Below the pieces are notes generated by a model that made no database searches, had not been told where the DNA came from, and saw only the letters and a list, made by a program, of their open reading frames with translations. Made by a program: the position numbers and the translations under genes. From positions 62,001-126,000 of the forward strand of contig CAZQJY010000001.1 in NCBI GenBank assembly GCA_964593465.1: 64,000 nt of DNA, in the 5' to 3' direction. The stretch is from Mycosynbacter sp964593465. Its GTDB lineage: Bacteria > Patescibacteriota > Saccharimonadia > Saccharimonadales > Saccharimonadaceae. Of this stretch, positions 31,948 through 38,382 are shown piece by piece (the first letter of the stretch is position 1; the number at the start of each line of letters is the position of its first letter).

Positions 31948-32406
31948 CTATATATGGTGGTATTTGCCACCAGCCGCAATCTCTTGTGCGCGATACAGCT
32001 GCTCAGTGAGTATTAGCCGCACTAGCTGATGTGGAAACACTAATTTAGACAGCGACCACACGACGTCTGCCCTCGTACGCAACTCGTCCGTGACCCCATA
32101 TGCCCCACCAATGATAATAGTTACCGACCGACTGTGGACAAACTGTGTAGAGCAAAGCTCCGCTAGTGCTGGAGAAGAGATATTTTTGCCTACTTCATCA
32201 AGTAAAATCACATATGAACTGGTATCGAGCTTGGCAAGTATGCGCTCGGACTCTTCTTGGCGTGCGCTAGCGTTCGCCAGGCTAGAATGGGGGAGTAGCT
32301 GCCATTCTACGTCATAGGGCTTGCTGAGGCGCTTTTGGTAACGCTCTATGCCCTCTTGTGCCCATGACTCATGTTTCTTGCCAATAGCTAGAATCTTGAC
32401 TGCCAT
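31948..32406 (-). CDS. rlmH: 23S rRNA (pseudouridine-1915 N3) methyltransferase
   Basis: 152 residues, SPOUT methyltransferase. It methylates pseudouridine 1915 of 23S rRNA using SAM. Motifs: ILAIGKKHESWAQEGIERYQKR at the N-terminus, YVILLDEVGKNISSPALAE, TIIIGGAYGVTDELR (knot with SAM site) and the diagnostic end LVRLILTEQLYRAQEIAAGGKYHH. Start ATG 32406 is 2 nt after the HIT gene stop, so the two form an operon. Confidence 0.93.
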   Translation of the reverse strand: MAVKILAIGKKHESWAQEGIERYQKRLSKPYDVEWQLLPHSSLANASARQEESERILAKLDTSSYVILLDEVGKNISSPALAELCSTQFVHSRSVTIIIGGAYGVTDELRTRADVVWSLSKLVFPHQLVRLILTEQLYRAQEIAAGGKYHHI

Positions 32407-32408
32407 AA

Positions 32409-32804
32409 CTACGCCAGCTTCAGCTGCTCGGCCACAGCCGCCAATACCGTGTGATCCGGCTCGTTGTTCATATCTGGTACATGGCGGTATTCGCTTACCT
32501 CGCGAAATGGAATCAGATGAATATGCGCATGCGGCACGTCAATACCAATGATTTGCTCACCAATATATGGCACATTCAGCACCTCGCGCATGTGGCGGGC
32601 GATTTTTTGTACACTAGCTTGCAGCGCCTGATAATCAGTTTCGTCGAGATCCCACACAAACTCCACTTGCTTTTTAGGGATTACGAGTGTGTGGCCAGGG
32701 GTAATAGGGTGGATATCCAGAAACGCATAGGTGTGGTCGTCTTCGTAGATTTTATGGCTAGGGATTTCGCCATTGATAATACGGGTAAATATCGAATCTT
32801 GCAT
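32409..32804 (-). CDS. HIT-family nucleotide-binding hydrolase
   Basis: 131 residues of the HIT superfamily (Hint/Ap4A-hydrolase-like). Expected to cleave AMP-linked or dinucleoside polyphosphate substrates. MQDSIFTRIINGEIPSHKIYED and PITPGHTLVIPKKQVEF are family signatures; the catalytic triad is HAHIHLIP (His about 95, 97, 99). ATG 32804 lies 6 nt after TATACT: leaderless. Leads the operon with rlmH. Confidence 0.92.
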   Translation of the reverse strand: MQDSIFTRIINGEIPSHKIYEDDHTYAFLDIHPITPGHTLVIPKKQVEFVWDLDETDYQALQASVQKIARHMREVLNVPYIGEQIIGIDVPHAHIHLIPFREVSEYRHVPDMNNEPDHTVLAAVAEQLKLA

Positions 32805-32849
32805 ATCCCTAGTATACTAAAGTTAGGACACTCGTGTCATACTAGATGT

Positions 32850-33302
32850 ATGGACTCTACAATACTCGCAGTACGAGCGATTACCGCACAGTATGGTCGC
32901 CAGCTACTCTGGCCGGTGCTGTGGATTGGGCTTGCTATCTATCTAATAATTTTTGGTGTCACATGGTGGCTGGCAACTTCTCTCAATAGCTGGTGGTGGC
33001 TTATAGAGCTTTTTGTCACGCCAATGTTTTTTGTCGGGACACTTTTGTGGATAGCTTGCTTCATTGTTATCCGTCGTATTCACCCAAAACTCAACAAAGA
33101 GCAGCGCAAGCTTGTGCGTGAAATAGTAGGGCATGCCACCCACATCGCTGCCGAGATGGGTACGCCAAAATTCATCATCCTTGGACGAATCGTGCGTGAT
33201 GTCGTGTTTGGCACCAGTATCCGCGGCTCCTACATCGGCGAGCTTACTGCAGAACCAGGCGAGGCGAAGCGGAAATTTGACGAGCTGCGGCGGTCTTTGT
33301 AG
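32850..33302 (+). CDS. membrane protein with two TM segments, 150 aa
   Basis: Two Trp-rich membrane segments (about 20-43 LWPVLWIGLAIYLIIFGVTWWL and 50-75 WWWLIELFVTPMFFVGTLLW) precede a cytosolic part with KLNKEQRKLVREIVGHATHIAAEMG and KFIILGRIVRDVVFG. No family recognised. ATG 32850 follows CATACT by 6 nt, so it is leaderless, and a short palindrome GACAC/GTGTC (32827-32838) sits between it and the divergent HIT gene. Confidence 0.65.
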   Translation: MDSTILAVRAITAQYGRQLLWPVLWIGLAIYLIIFGVTWWLATSLNSWWWLIELFVTPMFFVGTLLWIACFIVIRRIHPKLNKEQRKLVREIVGHATHIAAEMGTPKFIILGRIVRDVVFGTSIRGSYIGELTAEPGEAKRKFDELRRSL

Positions 33303-33433
33303 TTTTTTGGTAAGTAGCATCGGGATGGGAGATGTCGCTTCGTTACACTTTACTACTCCGCTCATTTGCAAAATAAAAAGCTGACGCTGCTTTGTTTTTT
33401 CATTCGCTACATCGAACTCCGCATCATTCCGCC

Positions 33434-33467
33434 AAGAAAAAAGACCCTTATCCGGGTCTTTTTTCTT
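33434..33467 (-). terminator. terminator after tRNA-Ser(GCT)
   Basis: AAGAAAAAAGACCC/GGGTCTTTTTTCTT stem with a TTATCC loop at the tRNA 3' end. Confidence 0.8.
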
Positions 33468-33559
33468 GGCGGAGGATGGGAGATTCGAACTCCCGCTACA
33501 GGTCTCCCCGTACTAACGATTTAGCAAACCGTCCCCTTCAGCCACTTGGGTAATCCTCC
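33467..33559 (-). tRNA. tRNA-Ser (anticodon GCT)
   Basis: Minus strand, 93 nt. Acceptor GGAGGAT/ATCCTCC with G73 and encoded CCA. Anticodon stem and loop around TTGCTAA give GCT, reading AGC/AGU. Long variable arm (TACGGGGAGACCTGTA). Confidence 0.94.
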
Positions 33560-33667
33560 ATGAATCCACTAGCTGACTTGGATTATTGTAGCATATCCAC
33601 CCCTGATAGACAAACCTTATGTGTTTATAGTAAAATAGGGCTATCAACTAGCAGGAACTACAGCATC

Positions 33668-34084
33668 ATGAAACGAACTCTCCAATACATCGCAGTCGCC
33701 ATAGCAACCAGTTTTTTGATTGGACTCAGTACACCAGCAGCTGCAGCGCAAATGCAAGGTGGCCTCCCTGGTGGCGCAGCGGCAGCTCGTGGTGACGGTC
33801 AGCCTGCGATACTGTTTGGAGATGGGGGTGTATTTGCCAAAATCACCAACATCATGCTGTTTATCGTAGGTGCGATCAGTGTCATCATGATTATCATCGG
33901 TGGTCTGCGCTACGTGCTCTCTGGCGGCGACTCTGCAAATGTGAGTGCAGCAAAAAACACCATTCTCTACGCCATAGTCGGTATTATCGTATCACTACTT
34001 GCGTATGCTGCAGTTAATTTTGTAACTGGTGCATTTGTCGACAACGGCGGCATGGGTGGTGGCGGTGGAGCAACAAGCTTCTAA
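33668..34084 (+). CDS. T4SS pilin-like small membrane protein (VirB2/TrbC type)
   Basis: 138 residues. Signal peptide (about 1-27, ending PAAAA), a short Gly/Ala-rich segment, then the core shared by this family: GDGGVFAKITNIMLFIVGAIS leading into TM1 (about 57-78), IIGGLRYVLSGGDSANVSAAKNT (loop) and TM2 (about 98-118), ending in a Gly-rich tail. The two-TM plan and the charged loop between them match VirB2/TrbC pilins and the CPR T4SS pilin family. It is apart from the main cluster by 1.6 kb and on the other strand. Start ATG 33668 with AGGAAC upstream; TAAAAT near 33634. Confidence 0.75.
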   Translation: MKRTLQYIAVAIATSFLIGLSTPAAAAQMQGGLPGGAAAARGDGQPAILFGDGGVFAKITNIMLFIVGAISVIMIIIGGLRYVLSGGDSANVSAAKNTILYAIVGIIVSLLAYAAVNFVTGAFVDNGGMGGGGGATSF

Positions 34085-34147
34085 TACATTAGCTGACGCG
34101 TAGACCCTAGCCAGACAGAGGTAGACATGCTATAGTAGCAAGAGTCT

Positions 34148-34237
34148 GGAGAGATGACCGAGTGGTTGAAGGTACCGGTCTTGAAAACCGGCGTGCGGTA
34201 AAACGTACCGTGGGTTCGAATCCCACTCTCTCCGCCA
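34148..34237 (+). tRNA. tRNA-Ser (anticodon TGA)
   Basis: Plus strand, 90 nt. Acceptor GGAGAGA/TCTCTCC, G73 and encoded CCA. Anticodon stem CCGGT/ACCGG with loop CTTGAAA gives TGA, reading UCA. Long variable arm. Confidence 0.94.
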
Positions 34238-34238
34238 A

Positions 34239-34272
34239 ATAAAATAACCCCCTTGCGGGGTTATTTTATTTG
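34239..34272 (+). terminator. terminator after tRNA-Ser(TGA)
   Basis: AATAAAATAACCCC pairs with its complement around CTTG, directly after CCA, then TTTGATTG. Confidence 0.8.
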
Positions 34273-34298
34273 ATTGTATAAAACCCAGCCTTTGTGAC

Positions 34299-34961
34299 CT
34301 AGATCTGCCGCATCAACACCAAAAAAGCTACATTTTCGGCCCCTGCGTCTCGCAGACATCTTACTGCTGCAGCAATAGATGCGCCAGTAGTAGTGATATC
34401 GTCGCACACTACATACAACGCGTCTTGATCTAGCCGCTTAGCTCTCATCACAAATGCAGTATCTGCCTGTCTTTTACGCTTGGCAGCCGTTGCACCCACC
34501 TGTGCCTTGTTGTGGCGGCGTGCGAGCAGGGGAGTATCGCTGTAACCTCTCAACCGAGCAAATGCCCCAGAAAAGTCACTTGTGTGATCAAACCCTCTGC
34601 GACGAATATGCGTAGTTGATGTCGGTAGCGGCACGATATGTATTAACCCTGGAAAGATTGGAGCAGCTACATCAAAACATTTTGCCACCTGACTATATGC
34701 GGCTCGCTTGCACGCAAACTTATACTCATCTACAAGCCTCTGTAGCACACCGTCGCGTTCTGCCAAAACCACTTGTGTTACACCCGCTAGGTCCAAACAC
34801 TGCCTGCACTGTAAACCTACCAACAAACTATCACAAAAGATACATTGTTCACGCGGAGTAAGTTCGATGTCAAAAAAACAATTATCGCAAATTTGTGCTC
34901 CAATCTCACCACAAGACAAACAGTAGTGGGGTGCCAGTCGTGAAAATAGCGAATCAAACAT
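34299..34961 (-). CDS. comF: ComF-family phosphoribosyltransferase-like protein
   Basis: 220 residues. N-terminal double zinc ribbon (CLSCGEIGAQICDNC and CIFCD..CRQC, residues 14-55) followed by a type I PRTase domain with the PRPP loop YVVCDDITTTGAS (about 183-195). ComF supports uptake of transforming DNA into the cytosol in naturally competent bacteria, and also occurs outside competence. QVGATAAKRKRQAD is a conserved family stretch. Start ATG 34961. It is divergent from hsp20. No comEC is present in the window. Confidence 0.9.
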   Translation of the reverse strand: MFDSLFSRLAPHYCLSCGEIGAQICDNCFFDIELTPREQCIFCDSLLVGLQCRQCLDLAGVTQVVLAERDGVLQRLVDEYKFACKRAAYSQVAKCFDVAAPIFPGLIHIVPLPTSTTHIRRRGFDHTSDFSGAFARLRGYSDTPLLARRHNKAQVGATAAKRKRQADTAFVMRAKRLDQDALYVVCDDITTTGASIAAAVRCLRDAGAENVAFLVLMRQI

Positions 34962-35068
34962 TGTACTTTTTACGTATTTATACCCTTGTTATTGATTATA
35001 GACCCTTGTTTGGTATACTAAAAGAGACTATTTGTCGACCTAGAGCCTAGAGAAAAGTGGAGGATATC

Positions 35069-35539
35069 ATGGCCCGTAAACAAAACGACGATTTGCTAAT
35101 CGAAGATGAACTAGCGGCAGCGTTTCTTGACGATACTGATTTGACCCAGGATCCACAAGACGATGTTGCGATAACACAGCCGACCGTAGACGAAGACGAG
35201 GTGGAAGACGACTTTCCCGGACAGCTAGCTGTAGATGTATATGAAACACAAGACGAGCTGGTTGTAAAAGCTCGTACTGCAGGCGTAAACAAAGATGACC
35301 TAGATGTGAGTATCAGCGAGGGTATTCTCACTATCAGCGGTACACTCAGCAGTGGCGACGAATCAGAAGCCAATAACTGGCACATCCAAGAATGCTACTG
35401 GGGTGAGTTTAGCCGCACACTAGCTTTGCCTTTGCCTGTCAAAGAAGACGAAGCTAAAGCCGCTCTCAAAGATGGCGTACTAAGCATCAGCTTCCCGAAG
35501 GTAGAGCAGGAACAAGCCAAAAAGATTCAAATCATGTAA
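35069..35539 (+). CDS. small heat-shock protein Hsp20 (alpha-crystallin domain)
   Basis: 156 residues. A long acidic N-terminus (1-55, rich in Asp/Glu) precedes the alpha-crystallin domain (about 58-150): LAVDVYETQDELVVKARTAGV, GILTISGTLS, ECYWGEFSRTLALPLPV, and the signature ALKDGVLSISFPK. ATP-independent holdase that binds unfolding proteins. ATG 35069 with GGAGG 6 nt upstream is preferred over the in-frame ATG 12 nt earlier. TATACT near 35019 is a plausible -10; no CIRCE was seen. Terminator at 35562-35597. Confidence 0.9.
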   Translation: MARKQNDDLLIEDELAAAFLDDTDLTQDPQDDVAITQPTVDEDEVEDDFPGQLAVDVYETQDELVVKARTAGVNKDDLDVSISEGILTISGTLSSGDESEANNWHIQECYWGEFSRTLALPLPVKEDEAKAALKDGVLSISFPKVEQEQAKKIQIM

Positions 35540-35561
35540 TATACGCCTCCGGGCCATACAT

Positions 35562-35597
35562 ACAAAACTGCCACCAGTTTCCTGGTGGCAGTTTTGT
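35562..35597 (+). terminator. terminator after hsp20
   Basis: 16-bp stem ACAAAACTGCCACCAG and complement with a TTTC loop. Confidence 0.85.
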
Positions 35598-35691
35598 ATT
35601 AGACCTTCCATACCCTGGTCTACATAGCAGTTTATATTCAAAAGAGGATACAGGCCCTGAATTGTTCCATAGAGCCGACCTCATCCAAAAA

Positions 35692-35717
35692 ATCACCCCT
35701 TCCATGGAAGGGGTGAT
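35692..35717 (-). terminator. terminator of the pilin-like gene cluster
   Basis: ATCACCCCTTCC/GGAAGGGGTGAT palindrome followed on minus by TTTTTTGG, 23 nt after the stop of the last pilin-like gene. Confidence 0.85.
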
Positions 35718-35739
35718 AGGCGAGTAGCAACTATTCGTA

Positions 35740-36156
35740 CTAAGTTGTAGTAAACGTGCTAGTCACGAACTTCACAACTGCGTAGGCAAGTATCGCCACG
35801 ATGAGGCCAATGATCGCATACATGATAGTATTTTTGGCTTGCTCTACCTGAGACGTATTACCGTTTGAAGTAGTATAGCGAATACCGCCAATGATAAGCA
35901 TAATCACGCTAATCGCACCAATCAAAAAGAGCATCACGTTGGTAATTGTCTGAAATACACCACCATCGCCAATGAGCTCATCTGGAGTGTCGTTACCCTT
36001 TGAACAGCTTGCACCGCCACTAATAGTCAGAGTGCTAGTGTCACAATCTGCATAGGCCGGGGTTGCCGCAGTGCCAAGCACTACACCAAATGCCATCACG
36101 AATGCAAATGTTGATGCAGCCGCAATATTTTTTAGTTGTGTTTGTAATTTCTTCAT
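35740..36156 (-). CDS. T4SS pilin-like protein, last of a six-gene tandem array
   Basis: 138 residues. Signal peptide (1-36, ending AYA before Asp37), a Cys pair (CDTST.., C51), GDGGVFQTITNVMLFLIG entering TM1 (72-92), loop GIRYTTSNGNTSQVEQAKNT, TM2 (111-132), Thr-rich end. Very close to the separate 33668-34084 protein in the core. ATG 36156 with AAGGAAAT upstream. Last gene of the array, terminator 35692-35717. Confidence 0.75.
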   Translation of the reverse strand: MKKLQTQLKNIAAASTFAFVMAFGVVLGTAATPAYADCDTSTLTISGGASCSKGNDTPDELIGDGGVFQTITNVMLFLIGAISVIMLIIGGIRYTTSNGNTSQVEQAKNTIMYAIIGLIVAILAYAVVKFVTSTFTTT

Positions 36157-36214
36157 CTTTTGATTTCCTTCCTTATAGTCTGTTTATACCATACCTGAGT
36201 ACAAAAATAAATGT

Positions 36215-36583
36215 TTACTGGAACCTCGATACGACAAACTGTACAATCGCATATGCCACAATAGCCACAATCAAACCGACTACCGCATAGAGGATTGTAT
36301 CTTTGGCTGATTTTGTCTGGCTCGCATCGCCGTTTGATGTTACGTAGCGGATACCACCGATAATGATTGCGATTACAGCGATTGCGCCAATGAGGAAGAG
36401 TAGTATGTTTGTGATAGTGGTGATACCACTCTCAACAGTCGTGCCTCCAGTTTGTCCAGTTGCACCTGCACCATCTAAAATCTTACTCTTGGCGTCTGCG
36501 AAGACACTACTTGTCATAGCCAAAGATACCGCCAGTGCGGACAACGTTGCGCCCGAAGCCTTTTTGTATATGTTTTTAATCAT
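36215..36583 (-). CDS. T4SS pilin-like protein (array gene 5)
   Basis: 122 residues. Signal/anchor (about 9-30, ending VFA), then short linker, TM1 (about 54-75, GITTITNILLFLIGAIAVIA), loop GIRYVTSNGDASQTKSAKDT and TM2 (about 96-116). ATG 36583 is chosen over the in-frame ATG 24 nt earlier because AAGGA lies 7-8 nt upstream. Same core as its neighbours. Confidence 0.72.
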   Translation of the reverse strand: MIKNIYKKASGATLSALAVSLAMTSSVFADAKSKILDGAGATGQTGGTTVESGITTITNILLFLIGAIAVIAIIIGGIRYVTSNGDASQTKSAKDTILYAVVGLIVAIVAYAIVQFVVSRFQ

Positions 36584-36626
36584 TTTTATATTCCTTATGT
36601 TTTTCATATTGCGTATTATATACTAC

Positions 36627-37025
36627 CTAGAATCTGTTTACAACAAAGTTGACAATACCACCAGCCATCAGTGCCACAACCAAACCAATCACTGCGTACA
36701 TGATTGTATCTTTGGCTGATTTGACCTGGCTTGGGTCACCATTTGCTGTAGCGTATTTGATGCCACCAATGATAATCATAATGACTGCAATAGCGCCCAA
36801 GAGATAGAGAAGAATATTGATAATATTGCCAATCATCTTGCCTAGATTGTCGCTACCTGCACTACATACTGCATTGCTACCAGCCGCCCTACAGCTATCC
36901 TGCACAACGTCTATAGCCTGTACGCTGTGTGTTGCTGCCACAGATACCAATAAGATTGAGGCAACCAACGCCACAACAACTGCTACCAGCTGCAAAGTTT
37001 GCTTTTGTAGTATGTCTTTTATCAT
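36627..37025 (-). CDS. T4SS pilin-like protein (array gene 4)
   Basis: 132 residues. Signal (about 12-35, LVAVVVALVASILLVSVAATHSV), Cys pair (C44, C54), TM1 (about 68-89), loop GIKYATANGDPSQVKSAKDT and TM2 (about 110-130). Start ATG 37025 overlaps the upstream stop in ATGA, with GGAGG 7-8 nt before it, so it is translationally coupled. Confidence 0.72.
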   Translation of the reverse strand: MIKDILQKQTLQLVAVVVALVASILLVSVAATHSVQAIDVVQDSCRAAGSNAVCSAGSDNLGKMIGNIINILLYLLGAIAVIMIIIGGIKYATANGDPSQVKSAKDTIMYAVIGLVVALMAGGIVNFVVNRF

Positions 37026-37357
37026 TTGGCCATTCCTCCTGCTATAAATGATGTAATCGTAAATGCAGCCATAACAAGCACCAGACCGATTACCGCGTAG
37101 AGAATAGCGTTTTTCGCCTGCTTAATCTTGGCTGCGTCGCCATCAGCTGTCGCATAGTAGATACCTGCTATCACAATTACCAATACAGCTATTGCGCCAG
37201 CCAGCCAGTATACATTCTTGAGTACGCCATTTAACACGGCAGTATCTGTCGCTTTTGGTATGCCTGTGCTGCCTACATCTACGCCACCCAGACTATCACC
37301 AAACATAGTCTGGGTAGAGGTAGTGTAGGAAACGATGGTGTGTAGTATGTTATTCAT
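37022..37357 (-). CDS. T4SS pilin-like protein (array gene 3)
   Basis: 111 residues with no cleavable signal visible; starts MNNILHTIVSYTTSTQTMFGD. TM1 (about 46-67, NVYWLAGAIAVLVIVIAGIY), loop YATADGDAAKIKQAKNA, TM2 (about 88-107). Lacks the signal peptide of the others, so it may be a regulator-type or differently exported member. Strong GGAGG before ATG 37357. Confidence 0.68.
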   Translation of the reverse strand: MNNILHTIVSYTTSTQTMFGDSLGGVDVGSTGIPKATDTAVLNGVLKNVYWLAGAIAVLVIVIAGIYYATADGDAAKIKQAKNAILYAVIGLVLVMAAFTITSFIAGGMAK

Positions 37358-37367
37358 ATCTATCCTC

Positions 37368-37769
37368 CTAGATATTACTTAGTACAAACCTTACGATTGC
37401 AACCGACATGATAGATAGTAGCAATCCTATACATGCATTGATAATAGTTTTGCGACCTTTAGTATTGCCATCTACACTACCTGCGCTGGTAATATACTGG
37501 AATCCACCATAGATAATGAATGCTGCCGATACATACGCCGCTACGTGTAGTAAAATCTCGACGATATTGCCAGCTACAGTGGCAGCAAACTTTGGAAAGT
37601 CCTTGACCTCAATATTACAATTACCGTCCGTTACCCCGCGATACCACGGAGGCATTGTAAGCAAGCCACCGCCACAACCACTCTGGGGAGCTGCAGCTGC
37701 AACACCACCAAACGCAAGTGAGACACCGAATGCCACCACCCCCGCAAATAGTATAAGTTTTTGCATCAT
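37368..37769 (-). CDS. T4SS pilin-like protein, divergent (array gene 2)
   Basis: 133 residues. Signal (1-27, FAGVVAFGVSLAFGGVAAAA), a Cys-containing ectodomain (CGGGLLTMPPWYRGVTDGNC), then two TM segments (about 70-90 and 110-130). The central loop GGFQYITSAGSVDGNTKGRKT departs from the GD/AK pattern of the other copies. Start overlaps the upstream stop (CATGATG), so it is coupled. Confidence 0.65.
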   Translation of the reverse strand: MMQKLILFAGVVAFGVSLAFGGVAAAAPQSGCGGGLLTMPPWYRGVTDGNCNIEVKDFPKFAATVAGNIVEILLHVAAYVSAAFIIYGGFQYITSAGSVDGNTKGRKTIINACIGLLLSIMSVAIVRFVLSNI

Positions 37770-38155
37770 GAGAACACTGCCCCTGGTACCAAGAAATTAA
37801 TAGCTGCGCCCATTAGTGCGTAGAGCACAAGGCCTATCACTACATTGCGGATTATCTCTTTGGCTTGATTTACCTGCTGCTCACTGTCGTGTGCAGATGC
37901 ATAGAGAATCGACGCGTAAACAATAGCACCTACCGCCACTATACCGATGATGACCGTAAGGATACGGATAAACCACGCCAACATCTTAATGATGCCTTCC
38001 TTGCCCGTACCATCGCCGCAGTCGATGAGAGACGTTTTGATGCCTCCACAGCTAGCTGCTTGTGCCACATCGGGTGTCGCAAAAGCCAACATGCCGGCTG
38101 CACCGAGTCCAACGATGCCTGCCGCAAATATTGATAGTAGTTGTTTGATATTCAT
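37766..38155 (-). CDS. T4SS pilin-like protein (array gene 1)
   Basis: 129 residues. Signal (1-31, FAAGIVGLGAAGMLAFATP, cleavage near AQA), two Cys (C34, C44), TM1 (about 60-82), loop YASAHDSEQQVNQAKEI, TM2 (about 104-124). Start ATG 38155 is taken over the in-frame ATG at 38188. A TATAGT element near 38179 is a candidate -10. First gene of the array, divergent from the VirB6-like gene. Confidence 0.7.
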   Translation of the reverse strand: MNIKQLLSIFAAGIVGLGAAGMLAFATPDVAQAASCGGIKTSLIDCGDGTGKEGIIKMLAWFIRILTVIIGIVAVGAIVYASILYASAHDSEQQVNQAKEIIRNVVIGLVLYALMGAAINFLVPGAVFS

Positions 38156-38230
38156 AGTTCTTATGTACCAAGATATACTATAGTGCAAATCACTGCAATA
38201 CTATGCTAATTTTTTACTTTCAAGAGGCAC

Positions 38231-38286
38231 GTCTATACTCTACAAAGACCTTGTGCTTATACTAGGCAATCGTGTAGAGTATAGAC
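38231..38286. promoter_or_regulatory. 14-bp perfect inverted repeat in the divergent T4SS intergenic region
   Basis: GTCTATACTCTACA (38231-38244) and TGTAGAGTATAGAC (38273-38286), 28 bp apart. A TTATACTAG element lies between them (38257-38265). It sits between the divergent pilin array and the VirB6 operon: candidate operator or attenuator-type hairpin. Confidence 0.65.
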
Positions 38287-38382
38287 AGAGATGTCGGGGA
38301 TAAAACAGACATACCATTTTATGAGTATTGCCGCTCAGTCGTGGCTACTGGGTGAGTTTCCTGACACCAAAGGAAAAGTGTC

